Assembly: GCA_035079385.1 (NCBI GenBank)
Contig: JAVHKY010000013.1
Span: forward strand, 10,848,001-10,912,000
Length of the DNA: 64,000 nucleotides
Direction: 5' to 3'
From: Aspidiotus rigidus
Taxonomy: Eukaryota; Arthropoda; Insecta; Hemiptera; Diaspididae
The position numbers were made by a program, and so were the translations under genes. The notes under the pieces were generated by a model, which made no database searches, was not told the DNA's origin, and saw nothing but the letters and a program-made list of their open reading frames with translations. Position 1 is the first letter of the stretch. Every line of letters starts with the position of its first letter. Below, one piece after another: positions 34,901 through 42,135 of the stretch.

Positions 34901-36781
34901 TTTTCTTCTTTTTTAACGGGTACACTAACAGAAAATCGTCCGTAGCGCACGTCCGGCAAGACAAATGACCTTGACCTAGTTTCGGGACTTCAAGGAATGT
35001 TTCAAGTCGGTCATAGTTATACGAGAGAGGGGTTGACAAAACGGTGATAGGGACTAAAGGCCTAGATTAGAAACTTCTCATCATGCGTTCGGCTAGACGA
35101 ATGACCTTGACTTAGTCAGTGACTCCAAGAAAATTTCAAAATTGGCATTAGGGAGAGGGAAATAACCAATTTAATTTTCGACGACAGCCGAGACTATGAC
35201 CCAGTTTAGCGAATTCTCGAGCGTTACACACTTGAAAATTTTCCCAATTTGGCAATATTTATCCGAAGCAAAGGGGAACAATGAATCAAGCTTTCGACCG
35301 CCACGGAATCATGACTTACAATTTGTAACGTGAAAATTTCAAAAAATCAGTCTGGTCCGATTATGATCTCTATCGAGCTTCGTGTGAGGAATTTTTGTCT
35401 CGGAAACGACAAAATTTTCAATTTTTGAGCCGTATGTGAGAGGAGATTTGAAGAACTTGGAAAAACTGCGACTTTTGAATTATGTGATCATAATATGAAT
35501 AAAAGAGTCGACCTTCCAGCTTTTGAACCGAGTGGATCCTTCGCCTCCAGGGCTCCAAGGCTTCTAACATGTTCTATATCTTCGTGCTAATCTTTCTTCC
35601 CTCCGAACAATTTACATGCGCGTGGCAGTGACCTTGGGACCCGAAAAAATTTCAATTGTTCGAGTAGTCGTTTCTTTGAGGTGTGCAACTTCCAAAATTT
35701 GTGTGCGCTCCCGCATGCGCGTTGCCTATCTTCCATAAGCTAGGCCATATTAGTTTGAGACAGGGCATGTTTATGGGGGTTGGGAGCTCATGAACATTCC
35801 TTACAGAGCTTACGTTAAATGGACTATCCCACAACTAGAGTGAGTTAATTCTAGGCTAAGGCAGGCCATACTCGGCTACGAAGGAAGCCCAAGGACGAAC
35901 GAGCGAAGCGAGAGAACCCATCAACTACTATGCGTCATTAGTATACGGAGTAAAATAACCTAATATTCGGATGCAAAGCTAAGGAGCCCCTATAATCAGA
36001 CAAGTCAAGTACAGAATGATTACAAGTAGAATTTACCCTACTTTAAAAGGGATATAATTCTTTACCCGTAGAAATGGACTTGGATGACATTCACCCCATT
36101 GAGGGATCGAAAAAATTCCGATTCAAGAAATATTTATTGAATTTTAGCTCCAGAACGGAATGAGAGTCAGCTCCCCAGTTCGAGGGAATCTACTCCAATA
36201 GAAGCACACGGATTAGAAGACTTTTCAGGAGAATGAATATAGATTTACAGAATTGTATAATCCTATTTACGTATTAGTTGCCCTACTTTAGCTACGACTT
36301 ACATCCACATCATTATTCACGTGCAATTTAACGTCCGTACCGCAATTTTTCTGCAATTTATAAAGAATAACATCGTTATTTTTATACACATAGTTGATAA
36401 AACTGGGACAACTACAATATAATTGTATAAATAGAAGTAACATTAATCAGCAAATTGTTAATGGACGTTTTATTTTCTATCTTTATCTAGGCTAACTTCC
36501 GGTCTCGACATAGGTGCCAAAAAACATAAATAAGGGAACGTTATCTCTCAATCTACCTGAACACAAATTTGGTAAAAATTATGAAAGATTAAAATTTATC
36601 GCCAAAAATTTGTAGTTATGCAAACAGAAAGTTTTTAATTTGACAACGTTCAGTTCATGACTGGTTTTCAATGGTATACTCATAGAAGTTTATTTATTAC
36701 CTTGACGAGTTCGCGTCCGTTTACCGATTTATTTTCGTCTTCTGTGGTCACGACTGGATTAATGTGACCAACCTTCTCCAT
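6672..36781 (-). CDS. CNT: Concentrative nucleoside transporter (SLC28/CNT family), 12 coding exons
   Basis: This is a sodium- or proton-coupled plasma-membrane importer of nucleosides. Coding exons in transcript order: 36701-36781, 28972-29125, 28710-28878, 13626-13779, 12963-13160, 12094-12255, 9609-9702, 8693-8858, 8294-8465, 8057-8215, 6981-7161, 6672-6760. All have GT donors and AG acceptors, phases match at each junction, and the total is 1779 nt (592 aa). Family marks seen: SEAMLVIKPY (residues 307-316, first re-entrant hairpin), SFGV then TASVMSAPAALSLSKLVYPE, NEFVAY (485-490, with the substrate-binding Glu) and CSFSNPGS (515-522, with Phe, Asn and Ser at the nucleoside-binding positions of bacterial CNT). 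Membrane segments begin about residue 50. The exon 3/4 junction spans 14.9 kb, but codon AG|A joins cleanly and the joined sequence (NSLRLVSKFVYF) aligns with the family. Odd points: Met310 replaces the usual Pro, and two TraB genes lie inside intron 3. Confidence 0.93.
7518..7753. repeat. Near-perfect 236-bp palindrome in transporter intron 10
   Basis: Arms of about 112 bp are reverse complements with one visible mismatch (CGAGAAACC against GGTTTTTCG). The centre, AGAACGCGTTCT, is itself palindromic, leaving essentially no loop apart from a two-base bulge. The site lies between transporter exons 10 and 11. Confidence 0.95.
8911..8995. repeat. Pre-miRNA-sized hairpin
   Basis: 32-base arms at 8911-8942 and 8964-8995 pair with about three mismatches around a 21-base loop that contains CCCATAAGAAATACAT. 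It lies in transporter intron 7. It could be a miRNA/hpRNA precursor or the folded relic of a small transposon. Confidence 0.8.
9816..9858. repeat. Short inverted repeat
   Basis: CCATTGACTAT...ATATTACTT at 9816-9838 is mirrored by AAGTAATATAGTCAATGG at 9841-9858, inside transporter intron 6. The word TTGCAC flanks both sides. Confidence 0.7.
10145..10351. repeat. Foldback repeat, arms about 80 bp
   Basis: AAAACTATGGCCGTA near 10145-10161 is mirrored by TACGGCCATAGTTTT near 10335-10350. Partial pairing continues inward to about 10228 and 10269. The element abuts the hAT-like element that starts at 10353. Confidence 0.7.
10353..11657. mobile_element. hAT-like non-autonomous element (outer of a nested pair)
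   Basis: The ends are CAGGGTGTT at 10353 and AACACCCTG ending at 11657. It is flanked by an exact 8-bp target duplication, GTTTTGGT (10345-10352 and 11658-11665), as expected for the hAT superfamily. Subterminal AGCC and TTGGC words recur inside both ends, resembling transposase-binding repeats. There is no transposase gene. It is interrupted by a second element at 10791-11449. Confidence 0.8.
10791..11449. mobile_element. Inner hAT-like element with GGAGGC/CTCCGG subterminal repeats
   Basis: The 16-bp terminal inverted repeat CAAGGGTGTTGGAGGC occurs at 10791-10806 and inverted at 11434-11449. The interior is full of GCCTCC, GGAGGC and CCTCCGGAGG words in both orientations. The flanking 8-mers match only partly (GTCTTAGG against GTCTTTGA). 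It sits inside the element at 10353-11657, so it inserted later. There is no transposase. Confidence 0.78.
12410..12731. mobile_element. MITE with GGGTGTAGCAG terminal inverted repeats
   Basis: The ends are AGGGTGTAGCAGGATAA and TTATTCTGCTACACCCT. A second inner inverted pair (ACAGTTTTCTCCCAGGC / GCCCGGGAGAAAACTGT) occurs near 12534 and 12600. It lies in transporter intron 5. The termini resemble those of the hAT-like elements at 10353 and 10791, but no clear 8-bp duplication is visible. Confidence 0.7.
13451..13581. repeat. Hairpin with 55-bp arms and 21-base loop
   Basis: Arms at 13451-13505 and 13527-13581 are reverse complements with a few mismatches. The hairpin ends 45 bases from the 3' end of transporter exon 4 (13626), so in a pre-mRNA it would fold right beside that exon's splice donor. 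Confidence 0.85.
14006..15136 (+). CDS. TRABD: TraB-domain protein, intronless, nested in transporter intron 3
   Basis: 376 residues in a single uninterrupted frame. Residues 1-20 are strongly basic (LFSGKPKRKRVKN). Residues 21-110 are acidic/polar and probably disordered. The TraB/PrgY/GumN-type domain runs from about 112 to the end. Motifs: GTNH (144-147), VELC (170-173), QASAMGNWRG in the middle, and GQGH (345-348). The GxxH...E...GxxH pattern is the one held to be metal-binding in this superfamily, which includes the Tiki proteases. The cellular role of TRABD-type proteins is poorly defined. The gene runs opposite to the transporter and starts 227 bases from transporter exon 4. A paralogue lies at 22832-24289, sharing the domain and the basic N-terminus. 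Codons are well distributed with no internal stop, so it is probably functional. An AATAAA at 15355-15360 fits as polyadenylation signal. Confidence 0.93.
   Translation: MLAVLSRLFSGKPKRKRVKNLSVEPSDRENSIDLKRNETQNERVVVHATVEVHDNDERDTAQASTNEDVCFMNEANTRFTSQLHNNGEPEVSILRKKEVLSTSIAHALSRNVIEEIAEFYQRRSYPQTDIRILITKSVIIYVLGTNHANSQCREDVVDIIEKVQPQRVLVELCALRACGCDKHMNNAFQTTPKFTFRYLRAIINQLGFLPAMIFFTDVFREHLVSENSFLHYGGEFIAAMTTAKNVKDCRLVLADRPIGITVKRQASAMGNWRGLRVAFQVTLALLFKNHMRHLMMNANRLIFEDPKTYEVLVFERDLYLTYSIQEAARELENEDGISRVVAVLGQGHVPGIQSYWGKVPSEFIPLIMAPETLLDQ
15355..15360 (+). terminator. Polyadenylation signal for the TraB gene
   Basis: AATAAA lies 219 bases after the stop codon of the 14006-15136 gene, on the same strand. 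Confidence 0.55.
15361..18520. other. Intron 3 of the transporter, no gene seen
   Basis: AT-rich intronic DNA between the first TraB gene and the inverted-repeat cluster. There are only short unsupported open frames. Confidence 0.5.
18523..18703. repeat. Inverted repeat, arms about 80 bp
   Basis: The left arm 18523-18602 pairs with 18625-18703. Shared words include TTTATCAGTTTG, ATGTTTACA-like sequence and GAGAGCAA. Pairing is imperfect. It is the first of four adjacent inverted repeats. Confidence 0.75.
18709..19016. mobile_element. MITE-like element, about 70-bp terminal inverted repeats
   Basis: Both ends carry AGGTATACGCAAGTGATAAG (18709 onward, and inverted ending near 19016). Similarity continues for about 70 bases through GGATTGTC and AAGGAGGAGCA. 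It is about 308 bp long with no coding capacity. Confidence 0.75.
19060..19560. mobile_element. Inverted-repeat element with inner 41-bp arms
   Basis: Inner arms at 19167-19207 and 19481-19521 differ at about two positions. Outer words CTGCCGTCCAAT (about 19071) and ATTGGACGGCAG (about 19529) extend the pairing. The centre has no supported gene. Confidence 0.7.
19543..19648. repeat. Hairpin overlapping the end of the preceding element
   Basis: GGAAACCCGCCTTAG near 19543 pairs with CTAAGGCGGGTTTC near 19633-19648. TCAGGAGGAAAGGATC pairs with GATTCCTTTTCTCCTGA. The loop is about 18 bases. Confidence 0.75.
19656..22717. other. Intron 3 of the transporter, no gene seen
   Basis: An open frame of 136 codons at 20637-21047 has no family signature and no splice or promoter support. 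I see nothing else in this stretch. Confidence 0.45.
22718..22738 (-). repeat. A(21) run downstream of the second TraB gene
   Basis: Twenty-one T on the plus strand, that is A(21) on the coding strand of the 22832-24289 gene, 94 bases after its stop. It could be the remnant poly(A) tail of a retrocopy. No AATAAA precedes it, and A/T runs this long occur elsewhere in the window (2553-2576, 38885-38909, 42772-42802), so it may be chance. Confidence 0.6.
22832..24289 (-). CDS. TRABD: TraB-domain protein with proline-rich N-terminus, intronless, nested in transporter intron 3
   Basis: 485 residues, one open frame. Residues 1-20 are basic (LFKSRKKRV), as in the paralogue at 14006. Residues 80-215 form a long Pro/Arg/Gly/Ser-rich, low-complexity region with several cysteines (CPPGG, CDPYAP, CLPPESC), predicted disordered. 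The TraB domain starts about 224. Motifs: GTNH (257-260), IELC (283-286), ITVKRQASAMGNWRG (shared almost exactly with the paralogue) and GQGH (456-459). The gene is on the same strand as the host transporter, so it lies within that primary transcript. Absence of introns in both copies suggests retroposition or an old intronless ancestor. The N-terminal extension is the main difference from the paralogue. Function beyond the family assignment cannot be told from sequence. Confidence 0.93.
   Translation of the reverse strand: MYRKIRNLFKSRKKRVQEDLPNAQPNDGENEFYDPSHHYHSPSEIGPQPESSIEVAESQNFNVLPFDLHSSPNSGGNIRGRWQYPNLRESPQKRSAITDPVLAPGCPPGGMCRDGELGSYKRRAREPNFPVSSPRAPGYDRSPCDPYAPLAGSRPVASPRQKRPMGYGQPPLNCLPPESCGRQPGPARVSEPRPARRRPPAVKTMERPRVGSPAPAIPFATDRNLLDEVAEFYHRFPDLHTEVRIMCTNNITIYLLGTNHADPQCPVDVSNIVRSIQPQAVLIELCAWRACGCKDHVGNIFQTKPEFSFRYLRKVISQIGFLPAMIFFTDAFNEHTASERFMEYGAEFAVAAQACNDLPDCKIVLADREIPITVKRQASAMGNWRGLKVASLVTLSLLFKRHMKSFLFQGHKLVIRDPHFYQIVVLERDIFLTYMIQAAASLPYVQENPKIVAVVGQGHLDGIQGFWGRVVPQVLPLILKSDIDM
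24290..24980. other. Upstream region of the second TraB gene
   Basis: No clear TATA box or initiator was identified and there is no other gene. A GA-rich patch lies near 24444. Confidence 0.4.
24990..26092. repeat. Tandem duplication of a roughly 0.55-kb segment
   Basis: Copy 1 (about 24990-25556) and copy 2 (about 25575-26092) share long blocks in the same order. These include GGACCTATAAGAATTTCAAG, CAATTAACACCATACACCAG and AGAAGAAGATGCTCTTCTTC. A CT microsatellite has expanded only in copy 1 (25155-25189). No gene is seen in either copy. Confidence 0.85.
25155..25189. repeat. (CT)n microsatellite
   Basis: About 17 uninterrupted CT units inside copy 1 of the tandem duplication. Copy 2 has only a short degenerate pyrimidine tract here. 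Confidence 0.95.
26648..26765. repeat. Inverted and tandem repeat around CACCTGGC
   Basis: GCCAGGTGAGGTACTA at about 26650 pairs with TAGTACCTCACCTGGC at about 26704. Then ACCTGGCGTGTTCT, ACCTGGCATGTTCT and ACCTGACGTGTTCT follow as direct repeats about 30-40 bases apart. Confidence 0.8.
26770..28709. other. Intron 3 of the transporter, no gene seen
   Basis: AT-rich sequence up to the donor of transporter exon 3 at 28709. There are no supported features. Confidence 0.5.
29900..30340. mobile_element. Copy A of a terminal-inverted-repeat element carrying 45-bp-type units
   Basis: The left end GGGAACCTGTTTTATGA and the right end TCATAAAACAGGTTCCC are exact inverted repeats. The left subterminal block (GGTATTGAGAATTCAAGGAAG) and right subterminal block (CGCCGGACGGCGCATGGCA) recur in the other copies. 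Four or five degenerate units of the 45-bp repeat lie between, in reverse orientation. No coding gene. It lies in transporter intron 1. Confidence 0.8.
31085..31975. repeat. Degenerate 45-bp repeats in both orientations
   Basis: Diverged units with the words CTCCTATCATATATAGCTCG and its reverse complement alternate, broken by inserted element ends and by an AT dinucleotide run at 31941-31974. Confidence 0.85.
32085..33705. repeat. Satellite array: 45-bp unit, 90-bp dimer, 360-bp higher-order period
   Basis: About 36 head-to-tail units. Two unit types alternate (one with TATATGGCTCGAGGATCG, one with TATAGCTCGAGAGTCG), giving a 90-bp period. Diagnostic variants such as ATTTTGCTAAG recur at 32341, 32701, 33061 and 33241, showing a 360-bp and then a 180-bp higher-order period. 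Because 45 is divisible by three, a stop-free frame of 429 codons (32344-33633) arises. It encodes only a 15-residue repeat and I treat it as an artefact, not a gene. Confidence 0.95.
33787..33906. mobile_element. Terminal fragment of the same element
   Basis: It reads GGTTCCCTGCGTTTCTCG, then the CGCCGGACGGCGCAC subterminal block, then GAGGTTCCCTG at about 33900. It is a short copy with the middle deleted, directly after copy B. Confidence 0.65.
33907..36700. other. Transporter intron 1 remainder
   Basis: Repeats of the type CTAGTATAAGCCTA occupy about 33960-34340. A diverged tandem duplication containing AATGACCTTGAC lies at about 34948-35170. I see no gene. A 122-codon open frame at 34418-34786 resembles nothing recognisable. 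Confidence 0.5.
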
Positions 36782-36789
36782 TTTTGAAG

Positions 36790-37354
36790 CCTTAAATCGT
36801 AAAACAATGTATCATTCGTACGGTTGTAGACGACAATTCTTCTTCATTGAAGGTTCGTAACTTTCGAATAAAGTAAAGCTGGATTTTCATAGACGTCTGG
36901 GGGTCTGAAAAATTTGAAAACCCAGAAGGATTTTTCAGAGGATATTTGAAAATTCATTAATTTCAATGCATCTGACCTTTACCCGGCGACGCGTCGGACC
37001 CCCATAGAGCTACTATGGTTTTAAATTTTTCGTATGTTTTCCCCCCATGAAGAGAAGCTTTGCACTCTCAAAAATTGTGAAGAAAAAGGAAGTAGAATCT
37101 TGCTCTTATCTATTTTCCGCCGCCAATCGATAAATCTATCACTGTTACAGACCGTTATCATCAATTTAATTTTTGTTTAGCTTACTGTCTAACAAGAACA
37201 TATAGGCTGGCAATTATGCAATAGAAGATTCACAAACTAAAGACTTGCTTCAAACTCGTTATTCACGAATGAAAATACACAGCAGGTTTAACCAAATTTT
37301 TAAACTTCATTTATATATAACATGTAACTCGTCTAAGAAAAATTTGAACTCACC
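36790..37354 (-). other. CNT: Possible 5' UTR intron and noncoding exon end of the transporter
   Basis: On the minus strand a good donor (GCGG|GTGAGT) ends at 37354. A TTTAAG acceptor sits at 36791, nine bases before the ATG at 36781. This would make a 563-base leader intron. Expression is not demonstrable from sequence. Confidence 0.3.
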
Positions 37355-38910
37355 CGCGTGTGTCCTACGGTAAAGTACGGATGATACTGAAGTAAACACT
37401 AGGTACCGATTTTTATTTCAACCTGTGCATCGTATTTCACGTTACACTCATGCGAACACCTCACAAAACTGGTAAACAGCAATGTTGATAATCGGTTGAC
37501 GTGTCACGAATGAGTGGCTTTGAATTTTCAGCTCAAACATCTCGCGGACGTACCTACCTACGTGATAAAATTGTGAACGTATTATACGATGGAGCAAACC
37601 TAGATTTTTTCTAATATACCTCACTCACTAGTAACAAAATCTCTTCAGCTTACACTCCCTCCCATGTTCACTTTACTGTTTCGTTTTTAATACTTAATGA
37701 GATTCCGGCGGCTCGAATTACCGCGTGATATGCCGAATCAACGTTCTAGCTTTGCGCGAGCCATTCAGTGTTGTGATCCTTACCATAAATTGTTTTTTTT
37801 TTTTAATTATAATATTTAAAAAAATCAAATACCGGTATATTGCCATTGGTTTATCGTTTTGTGTTTTTTTTTTTTTATATTTATTGCTTAGACCGCTGAG
37901 CCCAGTGACTTGGCAAGAAAAATTTTCAGGGGAAAAGCCACCGCGAAAAACTGAAGAGAAGAATGCTATAAAATTTTGTATTACCTACTACGAAATTGTC
38001 CTCACTGGTTTTGGGCAGTAAATATCATAATGAGATGACATTTAAAGAGCGAATCATAGATGATGATGATGGTGCATTAAGATGAAAATGAAAAAAGAAA
38101 TCACCTTTTGAAGAAGGACTGGTTGTCCAATTAACATACGCTCAAAAAATGGTCATTTATTGGACCTAAACTTGAAATACCCCTGCTCATTGTGATTTGT
38201 TGAATCGATCAAGTTTATAAGTTCATTTACGCAATCAACCAGAAACAAAATTTCATTTCTTTTCCTTATGACTGACCCGATATTGTACCTATACCTTCCT
38301 TTTCATTCACTCTCCCAAAAATACAAAAATATTTGATTGGATATTGATCAATACTTTTTCTGTTTCCCACAGGAAAACAGATTCATTTGGTAATTTTACA
38401 GTTGAGTAAATTGAGGAATTTAATGTCTATCAAAGGATACCTTCCATTGTTTGATGGGCACTCAAACAAATTTTACAAACGACATATTAATTTTGTAGAA
38501 ATGAGAACTGAATGTGCTATAAAGAAAGCACAGATGAGTTTGCTTTGAAGGCAGTGTCTTTGCTTTCGAGTTGAGAAAAAAATAGACATTAGCAAGGATG
38601 GAGTAGTGATTTTTCATTGCGTATTTGATTATTTAAGGTACATTTTTACATTATTAGATAAATAATACTACTTACCAAAGTTCAACAACAGAGGGTATTC
38701 TTCACAAAAACAAACTTGTTATTTTTAATATTTGTTAAGCTTATGAACTAATAATATGTAAGCAATTTGGAAGGGTTTTTCATCAGAACAGTGATAAAGC
38801 TTCTCATACTTTAGCAAGAACGAGTCAAAAAGAAAACAAACAACAATATCAACAATAGCGTATTAAAAACATACCCATAAGATGAAAAAAAAAAAAAAAA
38901 AAAAAAAAAC
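37355..38910. other. Intergenic between transporter and BTB gene
   Basis: It should hold the transporter promoter and the 3' end of the BTB gene. TTTATT at 38156-38161 would be AATAAA on the minus strand, about 750 bases past the BTB stop. An A(25) run lies at 38885-38909. Confidence 0.4.
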
Positions 38911-40638
38911 CTAATTAGATTTAAAGACAACAGAGTCTTTAAAAAAGCTAAATGTACTACAAAATATATCATCTGTTAAAAGTGAAGAGCAGCTCCACCT
39001 ATCAGAATATATACTCAATACATCAATGGACAAAGTGTTGGTATAAATATTTTTTTGTCCTATCAACCATAATTTATCTGAAAATGGTATTAAACGACAA
39101 TAGGATGTCCATATTTTAAGAGGAGGTGAATTTCCACTCAATTTTTCCCATCTTCCAGCAGCAGGATCATATCTTACAATTTGGCTTACCTTTAGTCCAC
39201 TGTCAGTACAGTGTATATAGAGTTTTCCGCTCATAGAACAACACGTAGTAAGTCCATGAGTTTTTTCTGTTTCTGGCAACTCTTGCCATGTTCCTATACG
39301 ACGATCATACATCTGAGCACATTGTCCAAAACGAGTTACTCCAAAAAGATATAAGAAATTATTTTCAGCTGTTATACATTTAGTTTTCATTTGCCTTTTC
39401 ATCTTTGGCACTGGAAACCAATTATCTACTTCGCAATTGTAGACACAAATGCCACGATTGGTCTCCTCTTCATTGAACAACGAGTTTGCTTGATGTACAT
39501 AATCGAGTGAACACGGATAAATTGCAAAAATATTGTTCTCAATAGCACATAATTCAGTAGCACTAGTAATAGAATGTGAATAAAAGTTTACGGGAGGAGA
39601 TTTCAATGTCAATTCTGATAGGCTGTTCACCGAAGTGTATGCACAGAATTTTTGATCGAGGTATGAAGGATTATAATAATGTAAACTATATAAGTAAGAA
39701 TTATTCAATGCAACATTGCGCATTGAATATAGATAGTTCCAAGGAATCCAATCAGAAACAGAACAAACTTGTTCCCTGTTAATAGAGAACACTTTCAAGC
39801 AATCATGCTTTTCGGATGTACCAATAATATGCAACAAAGTTTTAGTTTCCGAGGTCGCTCTATCTTGCAATAGTGAGTCATCGCTGTAACCTGTTGGCTT
39901 AAGAGTTTGCGTTAGTGCAGTATCATGACAACCCAAAAACAATTTGGTAAACATGAATTGTATGTAGGTAGATGAAATATTTTCGAAACGGATCATCTTT
40001 ACAATTTCACTAAAATGCTGCAATCTTGCTTCCCTGTCGTGGTTTATCCAACGAGTGATAGCGCTGAGTAATTTGTCTTCGTTTCTCAATAATGACCAAG
40101 TGAAACGTAGAAGAATTATTTTTAAATCATCAAAGGGAATTTCGAGAAAACTATTGGCTTCCAAGAATATTTCAAAATGACTTGCTACATGAACACTAAG
40201 CATATCAATAAGAAGTTGTTTTTTTGTAGCGCAAGCAAACCTGAAGATATCCAACGTGTCTTGAACTGTTACTCCATTCTCTTTGACAAATTGAATGCAT
40301 AAATCTTCGATATCGGGTAATTTGAAGAATTCACAGGCTTGAAGTAAGCCACACACGTTTTCAGAATCAATATTTGCAACGCCAGTGTAAATAAATTTTA
40401 GCACCTGCTCAAAAGCTTCAGCACTTATTCCTGATAAGGGGATATTATCCGCATTGCGCTCACGAAACTCACCGCCAAACATGGCATCGAAATATTCACA
40501 CGTGGCAGCTAGAACTAGTCGATGGCATTTGAATTTTTTTTTACCGCATTCTATGGTTACGTCTGTATACCTCTCGGCACTCCAGAAATGTTCCAATCTG
40601 GAATGAAATTTGTCAGTATGCATAGTTGTTTGAGCCAT
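38911..40638 (-). CDS. BTB-BACK-kelch-like protein (probable Cul3 E3 ligase adaptor)
   Basis: 575 residues in one exon. The BTB/POZ domain (about 14-120) has the FWSAERYTDVTIE start, CHRLVLAA, YFDAMFGGEF and VLKFIYTG. The BACK domain (about 126-230) has RFACATKKQLL and a long helical tail. The C-terminal third (about 260-560) has degenerate kelch blades: hydrophobic strands ending in Trp pairs (NWFPVPKM, TWQELPE, RWEKLSG), but the usual Gly-Gly doublets are mostly lost. BTB-BACK-kelch proteins usually present substrates to Cullin-3; the substrate is unknown. I start at ATG 40638-40636 because an intron acceptor (TTTCTTCCAG) ends at 40644, which makes the upstream in-frame ATG at 40656 intronic. 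The stop is TAG at 38911. It could also be called an actin-binding kelch-like protein, but without GG motifs this is less likely. Confidence 0.9.
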   Translation of the reverse strand: MAQTTMHTDKFHSRLEHFWSAERYTDVTIECGKKKFKCHRLVLAATCEYFDAMFGGEFRERNADNIPLSGISAEAFEQVLKFIYTGVANIDSENVCGLLQACEFFKLPDIEDLCIQFVKENGVTVQDTLDIFRFACATKKQLLIDMLSVHVASHFEIFLEANSFLEIPFDDLKIILLRFTWSLLRNEDKLLSAITRWINHDREARLQHFSEIVKMIRFENISSTYIQFMFTKLFLGCHDTALTQTLKPTGYSDDSLLQDRATSETKTLLHIIGTSEKHDCLKVFSINREQVCSVSDWIPWNYLYSMRNVALNNSYLYSLHYYNPSYLDQKFCAYTSVNSLSELTLKSPPVNFYSHSITSATELCAIENNIFAIYPCSLDYVHQANSLFNEEETNRGICVYNCEVDNWFPVPKMKRQMKTKCITAENNFLYLFGVTRFGQCAQMYDRRIGTWQELPETEKTHGLTTCCSMSGKLYIHCTDSGLKVSQIVRYDPAAGRWEKLSGNSPPLKIWTSYCRLIPFSDKLWLIGQKNIYTNTLSIDVLSIYSDRWSCSSLLTDDIFCSTFSFFKDSVVFKSN

Positions 40639-40643
40639 GAGTT

Positions 40644-40736
40644 CTGGAAGAAACAAAATCAGCGATTTATTTCAAAGAGGGCATTAGGGTTTACAAAATG
40701 CACATTAAAGGACGAACGAAGAAAAACTTTACTTAC
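40644..40736 (-). other. 5' UTR intron of the BTB gene
   Basis: On the minus strand a strong donor TAG|GTAAGT (exon ending at 40737) and acceptor TTCCAG (exon resuming at 40643) delimit a 93-base intron five bases before the start codon. The leader exon extends upstream from 40737 to an undetermined start. Confidence 0.6.
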
Positions 40737-40809
40737 CTACTTAGGGCACTATTTACTTAGTGGTGGTCTTTGTATACAATGGGAAAATAAATTGGTAAGG
40801 GTCTAACAA

Positions 40810-41523
40810 ATTTTGATTCAGTCACTGAAACTGGACTTAAATTTTAACTTCACTTCCTGGAATCTAAGGAACTATTGATAACTGCTCTTATCAAGTGGAT
40901 TAATCGATAAGAACTAAGAAGTGACGTGCTCTTAGACTAAGGACGTGCTTATCAATAATATTGATGAGACAGTCAGAAGAACGATCTGGAGAACAGTATT
41001 TCTAGCAAGTGAGAAGAAACCTTCTTTTCTCCTGATTTCACTGATGAAGGAGAGAGTTCCTTAGTTGAAAAGACCTAAGACGTAGTGCTCACTGTTTCTG
41101 TTTGTGTAGTCCGAGAGTAGTGACGATGAATAGAGAAAAGGTACTTTCGAATGGGTTCAAACATACCTTTTCTCTAATATTCTGGCTGGTGAGCTTTTTA
41201 CCTAATGATGTAGCTGTAGGTAAACAATTTTAAAGTTAGGAAGCAAATTTGGCCTATATTGTTGAAAAAAAGGGGTGATTTTGATTTTGGGCTACACTAG
41301 TTATGGAGAGAATGAGAATATTGGCGATATTTTAAGCACACAATCTGGCAGCACTGCGCTAAGCGGTCTATTTGGGTTGGAGGTGGGAGTAAGAACATAC
41401 TGCTAAGAGTACTAAATAGAGTGGGTATGGAACGGTGTGTCGAAAATCTGCAATTTTCCCGGAGTTGAAGTTTCATCGCTGCGACAATAGCCGACTGATA
41501 AACAAATAACGAAATCCATAGCA
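40810..41523. other. Intergenic, possible divergent promoter region
   Basis: It lies between the BTB gene (minus) and the possible secreted-protein gene (plus). It has short inverted words (CCTTTTCTC and its neighbours near 41140-41175), but no firm promoter motif. Confidence 0.3.
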
Positions 41524-42135
41524 ATGAAAAATCAACCCATTTTCAATATCTCTCTTCAAACTCTCTCATTAATCCTTTTCCACTGTCTACGAATTTCGAT
41601 TACGAGTTACGTACCTATAAACAATGACAAACATTTGCGATACGATGTCGGATCAGCAGACGCCGACTCAGCAATTCATGATGGTTCCAATCGATGTAAG
41701 TACTTATTCTTAGACAATTCGACTCTTCTTATTATTCTGGTTCGACCCGTTAAGGACTTGTACGATCCACGACCTCAATCTTCTTTTATTTCTAATCGAC
41801 TTACTCTCGTTCGCGAGGCTGACGGATAGATGTTTTATTCTCTGTCCGTTAGATTCCCGATGATCCGTCGATGACGACCATGGTACACATTCAGACACGT
41901 TTCGGACTTATAATTATTCGATTTATCCTCTTAATTAAATAAATATATTCTATGTCTCTTGTACGTCTCGATATTTCCTCAGATTGAGTTTTCAGCACGT
42001 CTTCCACTGCAACAAAGCCACTCTAGCTATTCCCCCCTTTCGCATTTCCCGGTGCTTTGTCAATTAGCGATACTGTCAAAGCACGTGGTCGAAGCCAAGG
42101 CACCCGAAAGCTCTTCTGAAGAAATGTCAAATTAG
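41524..42135 (+). CDS. Possible small secreted protein, two exons, unrecognised
   Basis: Exon 1 (41524-41695) encodes a start, a signal-peptide-like hydrophobic stretch (LQTLSLILFHCLRISITS, residues 11-28) and a polar segment, ending at a strong donor CGAT|GTAAGTAC. Exon 2 (41996-42135) follows a GAGTTTTCAG acceptor, continues in the matching phase and stays open to TAG at 42133. The spliced product is 103 residues. The mature part is Ser/Asp-rich with a single cysteine in exon 2 and ends SSSEEMSN. I recognise no family. A neuropeptide or hormone precursor is possible, but no dibasic-plus-amide pattern supports it. The 300-base intron, splice sites and phase agree, but coding is unproven. Confidence 0.4.

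Noticed and set aside
38885..38909. A(25) run as a retrogene poly(A) tail of the BTB gene
   Set aside because: The run is A on the plus strand, so it is T on the BTB gene's coding strand and cannot be its tail.
40639..40656. Upstream in-frame ATG for the BTB gene (40656)
   Set aside because: A good intron acceptor ends at 40644, so the extra six residues would come from intron sequence.
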